Shown: in pieces, positions 24,699 through 33,593 of the stretch
How positions within the stretch are numbered: position 1 is the stretch's first letter
Layout of the letters: every line of letters starts with the position of its first letter
From: Saccharopolyspora spinosa NRRL 18395
GTDB lineage: Bacteria > Actinomycetota > Actinomycetes > Mycobacteriales > Pseudonocardiaceae
NCBI RefSeq assembly: GCF_000194155.1
Contig: NZ_GL877878.1
Coordinates: 1 to 64,000 of the forward strand
DNA: 64,000 nt
Direction of reading: 5' to 3'
Notes under the pieces: model-generated
What the model was told of the DNA's origin: nothing
Database searches by the model: none
The model's input: only the letters and a program-made list of their open reading frames with translations
Position numbers and translations under genes: made by a program

Positions 24699-25076
24699 GT
24701 GAGTGCTCCGACAGGCCCGACCCTACTCTTGAAGATCCTCGACGTCCTACTGGAGGTGGCTGTGAAATCCCTCGGGCGCTGGCCCTGGCGGCGGTTGCTG
24801 GTGCGCGGGCCGTCTATGGTTCCCACCCTGCGGGATCGCGACGTGGTGCTGCTGCGGCTTCGGGGTTCCGCCCGGCCGGGGAACGTCGTGCTGGTGCGTT
24901 GGGCCCAGCGCCCGGGGCAGTTGTCGGTGAAGCGCGCGCTGCGCCGCGAGGGCGATGGCTGGTACGTCGAGGGCGACAACAACTTCGGCTCGACGGACTC
25001 GCGGGAGCTCGGCCCGGCCGAGGTGCTCGGCATTATCCGGTGGCGCCTCTGGCCGAAGCCGGGCCGCTTGCGGTGA
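24699..25076 (+). CDS. sodX: SodX-type propeptidase for nickel superoxide dismutase
   Basis: A small signal-peptidase-like serine protease that removes the SodN propeptide. 125 residues with the Ser motif GPSMVPTLRDRD, the general-base Lys in SVKRALRREG, and WYVEGDNNFGSTDSRELG, the usual S26-family block. It has a short hydrophobic N-terminus but no obvious long membrane anchor. Start is GTG at 24699. It lies next to sodN in opposite orientation, the classic arrangement, and its end is four bases from the convergent rmlC gene. Confidence 0.9.
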   Translation: MSAPTGPTLLLKILDVLLEVAVKSLGRWPWRRLLVRGPSMVPTLRDRDVVLLRLRGSARPGNVVLVRWAQRPGQLSVKRALRREGDGWYVEGDNNFGSTDSRELGPAEVLGIIRWRLWPKPGRLR

Positions 25077-25080
25077 CCGT

Positions 25081-25689
25081 TCAGCCGGGGCTGCGCAGGC
25101 CTTCGTAGTGGGCGAGGCATGTTTCGTAGTCCGGAAGCAGGCCGTTGTCGGCGGCTTCCGCGAGGCTCGGGGCGGTCCGGTCCTTTTCGGACAGGACCGG
25201 TTCACCGTCGAGGTCGGACCACGGCAACGCGAGTTCCGGGTCGAACGGGTCGATGCCGTGCTCGGCGCCCGGGGTGTAGGGCGTCGAGCAGAGGTAGGTC
25301 ATCACGGTGTCGTCGGTCAGCGCGGCGAACGCGTGCCCGAGTCCTTCGGCTAGGTAGACGGCCCGGTACTCGGTGTCGTCGAGCCGGACCGCCTCCCAGC
25401 GGCCGAAGGTCGGGGAACCGACCCGGATGTCGATGACCACGTCGAGCAGCGCGCCCTGCGGGCAGTACACGTACTTCGCTTGGCCCGGCGGCACGTCCGA
25501 GAAGTGCACGCCGCGGATGACGTTGCGCGCCGAGACGCTGTGGTTGGTCTGCGCGACTCGCAGCGGGTGCCCCGTGGCGTCGATGAACGCCGCCTCCTGG
25601 AACGGGGCCACGAACAGGCCCCGGTGGTCGGGGAAGGCCTTCGGGGTGAACTCGTATGCACCCGTGATGTCAAGTCGACGTACCTGCAC
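25081..25689 (-). CDS. rmlC: dTDP-4-keto-6-deoxyglucose 3,5-epimerase family protein (RmlC-like)
   Basis: Cupin enzyme that epimerises a dTDP-4-keto-6-deoxyhexose, used for rhamnose in the cell wall or for deoxysugars in secondary metabolites. 202 residues from GTG 25689 (VQVRRLDITGAYEF). Typical blocks: FPDHRGLFVAPFQEAAF, QTNHSVSARNVIRGVHF with the catalytic-base His, KYVYCPQGALLDVVIDIR, and YLAEGLGHAFAAL with the Tyr/His set. It stands alone with no rmlA, rmlB or rmlD nearby. Exact product (rhamnose or antibiotic sugar branch) cannot be told. Confidence 0.88.
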   Translation of the reverse strand: MQVRRLDITGAYEFTPKAFPDHRGLFVAPFQEAAFIDATGHPLRVAQTNHSVSARNVIRGVHFSDVPPGQAKYVYCPQGALLDVVIDIRVGSPTFGRWEAVRLDDTEYRAVYLAEGLGHAFAALTDDTVMTYLCSTPYTPGAEHGIDPFDPELALPWSDLDGEPVLSEKDRTAPSLAEAADNGLLPDYETCLAHYEGLRSPG

Positions 25690-25773
25690 GGCCGAAAGCC
25701 TATGAGGTTGGTTGGAATGCGGTTCGGTGGGGCGGAGTTGATATGGGTCATGCGAGCCATTGATCGCCATATT

Positions 25774-25873
25774 CAAAACGGACGTACGTACTGCGAAATG
25801 GGGCACTGAAACCGGGTGCACGTACTGCCGCAATCCCGATCCAAAAAGGACGCGCGTACTGCCAAGTGGGATT
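25774..25873. repeat. Three copies of a CGYACTGC-type motif between rmlC and the malic enzyme
   Basis: Two related 30-mers (25774-25803, AAAACGGACGTACGTACTGC..., and 25844-25873, AAAAAGGACGCGCGTACTGC...) share about three quarters of their bases; a shorter copy GCACGTACTGCCG lies between them. They sit in the 437-bp intergenic region 25690-26126, which is otherwise without a recognisable gene. They may be regulator sites or members of a dispersed intergenic repeat. Confidence 0.5.
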
Positions 25874-26126
25874 GACAAATTGTTGAACCTGCTGGTGAGG
25901 TTGTGTGATCCCGGTCGCTGACAGTGATCTCGCGGCCTGGCACACTGTTTGAACCGCAGCGTCCGCCGAGCCGCTGTCCGACCAGGGCGGCAGGCCTCGG
26001 TCATTTCAGGACGTTCGCCTGTCCAGCACGCAAGGGCAGGCGACGTCGCACGGGTGGCGAAGTGCCACCCGGTCCGCCCGGCCTGGAATGCGTCCGGGCC
26101 GCAGGCATGGCTACAGGAGGGACGCC

Positions 26127-27326
26127 GTGACCACCGTGAACGACAGCACCGCGAGCGGAGTCGGTGCCGAATTGACCAACGAGGAGATCTTCGCGGCGCA
26201 CGAGGGCGGCAAGCTCGCCGTCGGAGTGACCGCGCCGCTGGATTCCGCGCGGGATCTGTCGATCGCTTACACCCCGGGCGTGGCGCAGGTCAGCCGCGCA
26301 ATCGCCAGCGACCCGGCGCTGGCCGACCGCTACACCTGGACGCAACGGCTGGTGGCCGTGGTCAGCGACGGCACGGCGGTGCTCGGCCTGGGCGACATCG
26401 GGCCGCGGGCCTCGCTGCCGGTGATGGAGGGCAAGTCGGCGCTGTTCAAGACCTTCGCCGGCCTCGACTCGATCCCGCTGGTGCTGGACACCACCGACGT
26501 CGACGAGATCGTGGAGACCCTGGTCCGGCTGCGCCCGTCGTTCGGCGCGGTCAACCTGGAGGACATCTCCGCGCCGCGCTGCTTCGAGCTGGAGCGCCGG
26601 GTCGCCGAGGCGCTGGACTGCCCGGTCATGCACGACGACCAGCACGGCACCGCAGTGGTCGTGCTGGCCGCGCTGCGCAACGCCGCCAAGGTCGTCGACC
26701 GGGAGCTGGGATCGCTGCGAGTGGTGATCTCCGGCGCGGGCGCGGCCGGCGTGGCCTGCGCGAAGATCCTGCACACCGCCGGTGTCGGGGACATCATCGT
26801 GCTCGACTCGCGCGGGGTGGTCCACTCCGCGCGGGACGGCCTGACGCCGATCAAGCAGGAACTGGCCGAGTTCACCAACCCGCGCGGCATCACCGGCGGG
26901 CCCGCGGAGGCGCTGCGCGGCGCCGACGTGGTGATCGGGGTCTCGGTCGGGCAGCTCGCGGAGGAATTCGTGGCGACGATGTCCGACGACGCCATCGTGT
27001 TCGCGCTCTCCAACCCGGACCCGGAGATCCACCCGGACGTCGCCCGGCGGCACGCCAAGGTGGTCGCCACCGGCCGCAGCGACTTCCCGAACCAGATCAA
27101 CAACGTGCTGGCGTTCCCCGGCATCTTCAAGGGAGCGCTGGACGTCGGGGCTCGCGAGATCACCGACGGCATGAAGGTCGCGGCGGCCGAGGCGATCGCG
27201 GCGGTCGCCGCCGACGACCTCAGCGCGGACCACATCGTGCCCAGCCCGCTGGACCCGCGGGTGGCGCCGGAGGTCAGCGCGGCGGTCGCGAAGGCGGCGC
27301 GAGCCGACGGCGTCGCAACCGCATGA
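26127..27326 (+). CDS. NAD(P)-dependent malic enzyme
   Basis: Oxidative decarboxylation of malate to pyruvate, an anaplerotic and NAD(P)H-generating step. 399 residues, the short prokaryotic form without a phosphotransacetylase domain. Motifs: SIAYTPGVAQVSRAI, VMEGKSALFKTF with the catalytic Lys, VMHDDQHGTAVVVLAAL with metal ligands, the Rossmann fingerprint SGAGAAGVACAKIL, and FALSNPDPEI. GTG 26127 has a strong AGGAGGG. It is followed by a strong hairpin terminator and is likely monocistronic. Confidence 0.95.
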   Translation: MTTVNDSTASGVGAELTNEEIFAAHEGGKLAVGVTAPLDSARDLSIAYTPGVAQVSRAIASDPALADRYTWTQRLVAVVSDGTAVLGLGDIGPRASLPVMEGKSALFKTFAGLDSIPLVLDTTDVDEIVETLVRLRPSFGAVNLEDISAPRCFELERRVAEALDCPVMHDDQHGTAVVVLAALRNAAKVVDRELGSLRVVISGAGAAGVACAKILHTAGVGDIIVLDSRGVVHSARDGLTPIKQELAEFTNPRGITGGPAEALRGADVVIGVSVGQLAEEFVATMSDDAIVFALSNPDPEIHPDVARRHAKVVATGRSDFPNQINNVLAFPGIFKGALDVGAREITDGMKVAAAEAIAAVAADDLSADHIVPSPLDPRVAPEVSAAVAKAARADGVATA

Positions 27327-27378
27327 GCCGTCGAGGCTGTCGTTCCGGGGCGGAACAGCGGTAGGTTCGGCTTGCAGT

Positions 27379-27421
27379 GGCGGGGCCGGGGGAGCCGGGC
27401 AGCGGCTCCCCCGGCCCCGCC
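27379..27421. terminator. Strong hairpin terminator after the malic enzyme
   Basis: A perfect 19-bp GC-rich stem (27379-27397 with 27403-27421, core GGCGGGGCCGGGGGAGCCG) with a five-base loop, about 50 bases past the stop. The remaining gap to 27647 shows no gene. Confidence 0.8.
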
Positions 27422-27647
27422 GCATCGGCGGCCGACAACCGAATTTCGTCGGTCGGCGTCATCATGTCGGGCGACGGCTGTCACCCCTCCAGGGAATCGG
27501 TCCCCGCCCCGGCACCGTGACGTTACTGCCGGTGCGTGGACCGGTAAGGTCAGCTGCACGGTTAGCTGTGTTGCACGTCACTCACCCGGTGGCGTGTCGG
27601 GCGTCCGCTGGCGGCGGCCGGGCGGCTGCTACGCAGGAGGGGTGCTG

Positions 27648-30455
27648 TTGACCGAGCGGAGCGAGAGGAACCGGACGACCTCCGGCGGTCTCGGCCTGGC
27701 CGGTGCCCGTGCCGAAGCGTTCGCGCTGGTTCCCCTGCCGACCGCACCGGCCCTGCTCAGCACCGAGGACGGCGTGGTGGTGCGGGCGACGGAGCAGGCC
27801 GCGAAGCTCGCCGGCGAAACCAGCCCCGCCACCCTGGTCGGCTGCCGGCTCGCGGATCTGGTGGCGCGCGACGGGCAGGTTTCGCTGCTGCGGGCGCGCT
27901 GCGGCCGGGTCCCGGTCCGCCCGCTGAGCTGGCCGCACGCCGACGACGAGCGGCTGCGCGTCACGGTGCTGATCGACGTTTCGGACCTGACCGAGGTCTC
28001 GCCGGAGAAGTCCGGGGACTCCGAGAACGAACGGCGTTGGCTGATCGAGGCGCAGCGGATCGCGAAGGTCGGCAGCTGGGTGTTCTACCCGGAAACCGGT
28101 GAGCTGTACCAGAGTCCGGTGCTCACGGAATTCCTCGGCGGCTCCGGTGCGGAGGGCGCCACCGACGCCTTGTCGATGATCGCGGCGACCCATCCCGAGG
28201 ACCAGGACCGCGCCGAGGAGTTCTACACCGAGGTGCTCACCGCCCCCGAAGGCGAACTGCTGGAGGTCGAGCTCCGCGACCTGCCCGGCAAGCGGATCTA
28301 CCTGTGCACCGGGCGCGCCGAGTACAACCGCTCCGGCCGGGTGGAGCGGGTGCAGGGCACCGTTCAGGACATCACCGAGAACCGAGCGCTGGAGCGCCAA
28401 TTACGCGACGAGCGGCGCAAGCTGCAGGACGCGCAGCGGATCGCCCGGCTCGGCACGTGGGAGTGGGATCCGCGGACCGACGTCTTCCGGTTGTCGCGGA
28501 TGCTGCACGAGATCATCGGCAAGCCCACCACCGCGCACACCACCTTCGGCACCTACCTGGAACGGGTGCACCCGGACGACCAGGAATGGGTCCGGCAGGC
28601 GTGGCAGCCGCTGAAGGAGCACCACGAGCCGATCGAGGTCGAGCACCGCTACGTGCGCATCGACGGCACGATGCGGATCCTCCGCCTGCACGGCACCGCG
28701 ATCCGGGACCAGGAAGGCCAGGCCGTCCTGGTCGGCACCGTCCAGGACGTCACCGAGCAGCGCGCCGTGGTGACCCGCATGGAGCGGTCCAGCCAGCGCT
28801 TCACCGACCTGGTCAGCATCACGCCGGTCGGGATCGGCCTGTTCGACCGGGCGGAGCGGCTGGTCGACGCAAACGACGCGCTGTGCGACCTGCTCGGCTA
28901 CCGCCTGGAGCAGCTGCGCGGCATGACGGTCCCGGACATCACGCACCCGGGCGAGCGGGAGACCGGCCTGCCCACGCCCGCCGAGCGGCCGGGCCTCCGG
29001 CGCAGGGTGCCGCAGCGGGTGTTGGTGCGCTCCGACGGCGAGCCGGTGTACTGCGAGCTGCACACGTCCTCGTCGGTGCAGGACGACGGCACCCAGTTCT
29101 GGCTGGTGGTGTTCCAGGACATCACCGAGCGGCGGCGTGCGTCCGAAGCCCTGCGCTACCAGGCCACCCACGACGACCTGACCGGGTTGCCGAACCGGGC
29201 GGCGGTCAAGGATCTGCTCAGCCACCTGCTCGGGCGCGCCGACTCGCACCGCGTCGCGGTGTTGTTCTGCGATATCGACAACTTCAAGCGGGTGAACGAC
29301 TCGCTGGGCCACGACGCCGGGGACGAGCTGCTGGTCGCGCTGGCGCGGCGGCTGGAAGGCGGACTGCCGGACGGTTGCACGGCCGCCCGGCTTTCGGGCG
29401 ACGAGTTCGTGATCATCTGCCAGGACATCGACGCGGTCGGCGGCGTCGATTCCCTGGCCACCAGGGTTTCCGGGCTGCTGCGCACCGCGGTACCGGTGCA
29501 CGGCCAGCTGATCCGGGTATCGGCGTCGATCGGCGCCGCCGTGCCCAACGGGTCGGGTGCCGGCGGCGAGGACCTGTTGCGGTTCGCCGATGCGGCGATG
29601 TTCGAGGCGAAGCGCCGCGGCGCCGGCAAGGTTTCGCTGGCCAGCCCCGCGCTGATGGCCTCGGCGGACCGGCAGCTGCACCTGGAGGGGCAGCTGCGGG
29701 AAGCGCTGAACAACGACGGCCTCGTCCTGCACTACCAGCCGGTGGTGAATTCCGACGGCGCGGTGGTCACCGCCGAAGCGCTGGTGCGGTGGCCGCATCC
29801 CGATCGCGGGATGCTCGCGCCGGACGCGTTCCTGCCGGTCGCGGAGCAGGGCGACCTGTTACGGGAGCTTGATCGCTGGGTGCTGCGGACCGCGCTCCGG
29901 GAGGCGGCGACGTGGCCTGCGCGCGGCGGCCGCCAGGTGGGCGTCGCGGTGAACCTGGCGGGTCTGGTGCCGGGTGGGCCGGAGTTCGTCGACGCGGTCG
30001 CCGACATCGTCGCCGAGACCGGCATCGCCTGGAACCGGGTGATCCTGGAGCTGGTGGAGACGGCGCTGGTGGACCTGCCGTCGCGGACCCGGCACGAGAT
30101 GGGCGAGCTGGTCGCGCGCGGCGTGCGGTTCGCGGTCGACGACTTCGGCACCGGCTACTCGTCGCTGGCCCGGCTGAAGGACTTGCCCGCGCAGATCATC
30201 AAGGTGGACCGCAGGTTCGTCGCCGGGGTCGGCGGCGACGCCTCGGACTTCGCGGTGGCGCGGGCGGTCGTGGACATGGCCCGCGCGATGGGCCGCCTGT
30301 GCGTGGCCGAGGGCGTGGAGACGGCGACGCAGTTCCACGTGCTGTGCGGGGTCGGGGTGGACGCCTACCAGGGGTGGCTGTTCTCCGGAGCGATCCCGGC
30401 CCGCGAGTTCCGCGACCTCCTCGAACGAGGCCCGCTGCCCATCCCGGGAACGTGA
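27648..30455 (+). CDS. Multi-PAS GGDEF-EAL protein (cyclic-di-GMP turnover)
   Basis: A 935-residue cytosolic signalling protein. It has a short N-terminal PAS-like stretch, then three PAS/PAC units ending GTVQDITENRALERQL, GTVQDVTEQRAVV and VFQDITERRRASEAL. Next comes a GGDEF domain with signature RLSGDEFVIIC (around residue 582; first Gly is Ser, often still active) and an EAL domain with AEALVRWPHP (around residue 709), ELVETALVD and DDFGTGYSSLARLKDLP. No RxxD inhibitory site precedes the GGDEF. I chose TTG 27648, seven bases after AGGAGG; GTG 27642 is only one base away from it. It may make and/or degrade c-di-GMP; which dominates is unknown. Confidence 0.88.
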   Translation: MTERSERNRTTSGGLGLAGARAEAFALVPLPTAPALLSTEDGVVVRATEQAAKLAGETSPATLVGCRLADLVARDGQVSLLRARCGRVPVRPLSWPHADDERLRVTVLIDVSDLTEVSPEKSGDSENERRWLIEAQRIAKVGSWVFYPETGELYQSPVLTEFLGGSGAEGATDALSMIAATHPEDQDRAEEFYTEVLTAPEGELLEVELRDLPGKRIYLCTGRAEYNRSGRVERVQGTVQDITENRALERQLRDERRKLQDAQRIARLGTWEWDPRTDVFRLSRMLHEIIGKPTTAHTTFGTYLERVHPDDQEWVRQAWQPLKEHHEPIEVEHRYVRIDGTMRILRLHGTAIRDQEGQAVLVGTVQDVTEQRAVVTRMERSSQRFTDLVSITPVGIGLFDRAERLVDANDALCDLLGYRLEQLRGMTVPDITHPGERETGLPTPAERPGLRRRVPQRVLVRSDGEPVYCELHTSSSVQDDGTQFWLVVFQDITERRRASEALRYQATHDDLTGLPNRAAVKDLLSHLLGRADSHRVAVLFCDIDNFKRVNDSLGHDAGDELLVALARRLEGGLPDGCTAARLSGDEFVIICQDIDAVGGVDSLATRVSGLLRTAVPVHGQLIRVSASIGAAVPNGSGAGGEDLLRFADAAMFEAKRRGAGKVSLASPALMASADRQLHLEGQLREALNNDGLVLHYQPVVNSDGAVVTAEALVRWPHPDRGMLAPDAFLPVAEQGDLLRELDRWVLRTALREAATWPARGGRQVGVAVNLAGLVPGGPEFVDAVADIVAETGIAWNRVILELVETALVDLPSRTRHEMGELVARGVRFAVDDFGTGYSSLARLKDLPAQIIKVDRRFVAGVGGDASDFAVARAVVDMARAMGRLCVAEGVETATQFHVLCGVGVDAYQGWLFSGAIPAREFRDLLERGPLPIPGT

Positions 30456-30637
30456 GAACAGGGCCGTAAGTCCGTTGGGCAGCCGTAGAGGCTGTTTCAA
30501 GCTCGTCATGCGTGGCGGTGCGGGTGGCCGGAACCTGAAAAGCCGTCTGGTGTGCGGGATCTCCGACTCGTGTGTGTCCCGGTGCGCCACGCTGCGGCTG
30601 TCCTCGCCAGGCGACGCCTGAGAACGCGGCGGTGCCG

Positions 30638-30697
30638 GTTGCGGGGCGGGCCAAGCGGCTTCGCCGCTTCAAAGGCACTAGCCCGCCCTACCGCAAC
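30638..30697. terminator. Long nested hairpin between convergent genes
   Basis: Outer arms GTTGCGG (30638-30644) and CCGCAAC (30691-30697), a second pair GGCGGGC (30645-30651) and GCCCGCC (30681-30687), and an inner AGCGGC-TTC-GCCGCT hairpin. It lies in the 316-bp space between the GGDEF-EAL stop (30455) and the convergent DUF43 stop (30772), so a bidirectional terminator is the simplest reading; a structured RNA is possible. Nothing else is recognisable in this gap. Confidence 0.5.
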
Positions 30698-30771
30698 TCG
30701 GACGATCACTTCCGAATCAGCCTCTGCGGCAACCCCACAGGCTCACGGGGCTGCGCTGCGGAAATGGGGCG

Positions 30772-32310
30772 TTATGCGGTTGTCGAGCGGACGAGTTCGG
30801 CGATGCGGTGGCGGGGCAGGTCGATCAGCCGCAGGTCCAGGTCGTCCGCGTTGGGCGCGAGTTCGGCGATGCGGTCCTTGGCCTCGCGCTTGGTCAGGCT
30901 CTCGTCGGAGTAGGTGATCAGGCCTTCCCGCCAGATGTTGCCGCCCTTGCCGTGGTTCAGCAGGTAGCGCGCCACCGACGGGGTTTCCACCGCGTCCGCC
31001 ACCACGACCGCGTGCTTCGAGTCCGGGCTGCTGCGGTGGAACCGCAGCCGGTACTTCGCCGCGACGAGCTCCAACAGGGCGTGCTGCGCGCGCTCGCTGG
31101 TGATGTCCGGGTGGTTGTTGTCGACCACGAATCCGGCGCGTTCGGCGTTGCACGCCAACAGCATCCGCAGCAGCCACGGCCCCGGATCGTTGCGCAGGTC
31201 GAACACCGGTGCGCCCTGCTGCTGCCGGATCGGCCGGGGCCAGCCGGGATCCCGCAACGTCGCGACCGGGCCGCCGACGCGCTCGCCGATCGCCGCCAGG
31301 AACTCCGGCGGCGCCGAGGCCTCCAACGCCTCCACCGACTGGGGGCCGTGCGTGTAGATCCCCGGCGCTTGGCGCAGGGCCAGCTTTCGGGTGTGCGCGG
31401 TCGGCTGGCACACGTACAGGTCGCTCGCGCTGCCGATGGCCTGTGCCCCGAAGTACCGGTGGAACCGGGGCAGGATCGCCTCGAACACCATGCCCAGCTG
31501 CAGCAACTCCTGCTGCACCTTGTGCCCCAGCGCCGGGGTCCGCGTGCTGTAGCCGTAGGCGATCAGGAGCCGGCTGTTCGGGCCCGCCAGGCATTCGGCG
31601 GCCCGCGTGGCGAACAGCCCGACGCCCTCCGGGGTGTAGGGCGGATCGGTGAACACCAGGTCCGCGCAGCCTTCCAGCACCGGCGGCACCCCGAACCGCA
31701 GGTCGGCGTGCAGGGTGCGGATGGCGAAGCCCTGTTTGGCCGCGACGGAGTCGATGTGCGCCAGGATCCGCTCGTCGAGGTCCACCACGGTCACCGACGC
31801 CGATGGCGCGACCAAGCTCAACGCCAACGACGTCAGGTCGTGATCGCCCAGGCAGAGCAGCTGCGCGCCGCGCAGGTCGTAGTTGTCGCGCAGCCATTCG
31901 GCGCGGCGTAGCGCGGTTTCCGGCGTAGCCGTCACGTGGTCGAGCGCTGCGGCGGGCGCCGGGCCGCTCTCGATGAAACCTCGCATCCGCTCCAGCTGTT
32001 CGGCCCCAGTGGACGGGGCGGGGCGCAGCTCGTCCAGCGCGAAGCGCTGCCGGTAGCGGTCGCGCGCTTCCGGCGTCAGCCGGTACGTCGCGCCGGTGGC
32101 TTCGACGTCGGGCCCGGCGGCGGCGAGCAGGTCTTCGACCGTGCGCCGCGCGACGGCCGTCCTGCGGATCAACTCGTCGAGCGGCAGCGCGACTTCGGCG
32201 AGCTGGGCGAGGATCTCGCGCAGCCGTCGGGCGAGGACTCCGGCGTCGGCGAGCACCGCGTGCACGGCGTCGATGGGCTCGGGAGTTGCGGGGTGCTGAG
32301 CAGTGTTCAT
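30772..32310 (-). CDS. DUF43/BpsA-like branched-polyamine synthase homologue with C-terminal extension
   Basis: 512 residues from ATG 32310 (MNTAQHPATPEP). It has an N-terminal winged-helix-like part, then a methyltransferase-fold core as in bis-aminopropyl-spermidine synthase BpsA of thermophiles. Motifs: LLCLGDHDLTSLALS (BpsA has GDDD), TVVDLDERILAHID (Asp that binds the nucleoside) and LVFTDPPYTPEG. BpsA itself is about 350 residues; here some 160 extra residues follow (VATLRDPGWPRP... to the end), with no motif I recognise. It may add aminopropyl groups to a polyamine or to another amine. No polyamine genes are adjacent, so substrate is unknown. Confidence 0.75.
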   Translation of the reverse strand: MNTAQHPATPEPIDAVHAVLADAGVLARRLREILAQLAEVALPLDELIRRTAVARRTVEDLLAAAGPDVEATGATYRLTPEARDRYRQRFALDELRPAPSTGAEQLERMRGFIESGPAPAAALDHVTATPETALRRAEWLRDNYDLRGAQLLCLGDHDLTSLALSLVAPSASVTVVDLDERILAHIDSVAAKQGFAIRTLHADLRFGVPPVLEGCADLVFTDPPYTPEGVGLFATRAAECLAGPNSRLLIAYGYSTRTPALGHKVQQELLQLGMVFEAILPRFHRYFGAQAIGSASDLYVCQPTAHTRKLALRQAPGIYTHGPQSVEALEASAPPEFLAAIGERVGGPVATLRDPGWPRPIRQQQGAPVFDLRNDPGPWLLRMLLACNAERAGFVVDNNHPDITSERAQHALLELVAAKYRLRFHRSSPDSKHAVVVADAVETPSVARYLLNHGKGGNIWREGLITYSDESLTKREAKDRIAELAPNADDLDLRLIDLPRHRIAELVRSTTA

Positions 32311-32495
32311 CGGATTCCCAACCTTACGGCGTGCCCTGCGGCGCCGCCGCCGCGCCGGGCTCCCAGTCGGTGGGATGGTGCAGCTGGGACGCCCCGAGAA
32401 GATCACGCGTAGATATCGGTCCATCGCACGATTGCGCCGATCGAGTTAGGGTCGGCCAGGTTTGGGGGACCGCGACGATCTACGAGGGGGCTCGG

Positions 32496-33593
32496 TTGAT
32501 CGAGTTCCAGGCCGTGCGCAAGCAGTACGACAACGGCACTGTCGCCGTCCACGAGCTGAGTCTGTCGGTGCAGACCGGCACTATCACCGTGCTGGTGGGG
32601 CCGTCCGGGTGCGGCAAAACCACCTTGATGCGGATGGTGAACCGGATGATCGAGCCGTCGTCGGGGAAGGTGCTGGTGGGCGGCACTGACGTGCGTGAGC
32701 GCGATCCCGCTCAGCTGCGCCGCGGCATCGGCTACGTCATCCAGCAGGCCGGGCTGTTCCCGCACCGCAACGTGCTCGACAACGTGGCGACGGTGCCGCT
32801 GCTGCACGGTCGCAGCAAGCAGGAGGCGCGGCGGCGAGCCGGTGAGCTGCTGGAGCTGGTGGGGCTGCCGCAGGAGTTGGGCAAGCGCTACCCGGCCCAG
32901 CTCTCCGGTGGTCAGCAGCAGCGCGTCGGGGTGGCCCGGGCATTGGCCGCCGACCCGCCGGTGCTGCTGATGGACGAACCGTTCAGCGCGGTGGACCCGG
33001 TGGTGCGGGAGGGCCTGCAGGACGAGCTGCTGCGACTGCAGGACGAGCTGGACAAGACGGTGCTGTTCGTCACCCACGACATCGACGAAGCCGTGAAGCT
33101 GGGCGAGAAGGTCGCAGTGCTGCGCCAGGGCGGGCACCTCGCCCAGTACGCCCGGCCCGACGACCTGCTCGCCGACCCGGCGGACGACTTCGTGACCGCC
33201 TTCGTCGGCCGGGACCGCGGCTACCGGCGACTGTCCTTCGTGGACCCCGACGGCGTGCGCCCGGAGCCGGTGGCCACGGTCGAGTTGGGCACGAAGGTGC
33301 CGCCGGAACCGCGCTGGCGCTTGGCGGTGGACGGAGACGGCCGGCCGCGGGGCTGGCTCCCGCCCGGGTCCAATGTGGATGGTGAGCTCGCCGAGGCGCA
33401 GCTCGTCGCCGGTGGGTCGCTCTACACCGAGCACACCCCGCTGCGCGGCGCGCTCGACGCGGCGCTGTCCGCGCCGTCCGGGCAGGGTGTCGTCGTCGAC
33501 GGCGATGGCCGGTTGGTCGGCGTGATCACCACCGACCACGTGCTCGACGTGATCGCACAGCACCGCCGCGGCGTCGGCGAAGGGCTGCCATGA
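32496..33593 (+). CDS. opuCA: OpuCA/ProV-type ABC importer ATPase with CBS region
   Basis: Energy-coupling subunit of a quaternary-amine (betaine/choline) type importer. 365 residues from TTG 32496 (LIEFQAVRKQYDNG). Walker A GPSGCGKTTLM, Q-loop YVIQQAGLFPHR, signature LSGGQQQRVGVARAL, Walker B VLLMDEPFSAVDP, switch His FVTHDIDEA. The C-terminal 70 residues look like a CBS domain (GVVVDGDGRLVGVITTDHVLDVI), which in OpuA senses ionic strength. It is the first gene of a four-gene operon with overlapping stops and starts. Confidence 0.9.
   Translation: MIEFQAVRKQYDNGTVAVHELSLSVQTGTITVLVGPSGCGKTTLMRMVNRMIEPSSGKVLVGGTDVRERDPAQLRRGIGYVIQQAGLFPHRNVLDNVATVPLLHGRSKQEARRRAGELLELVGLPQELGKRYPAQLSGGQQQRVGVARALAADPPVLLMDEPFSAVDPVVREGLQDELLRLQDELDKTVLFVTHDIDEAVKLGEKVAVLRQGGHLAQYARPDDLLADPADDFVTAFVGRDRGYRRLSFVDPDGVRPEPVATVELGTKVPPEPRWRLAVDGDGRPRGWLPPGSNVDGELAEAQLVAGGSLYTEHTPLRGALDAALSAPSGQGVVVDGDGRLVGVITTDHVLDVIAQHRRGVGEGLP

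Noticed and set aside
25690..26004. Extended N-terminus for the rmlC gene
   Set aside because: The upstream part of the frame crosses repeat motifs and promoter-like sequence; the GTG at 25689 gives the normal RmlC N-terminus.
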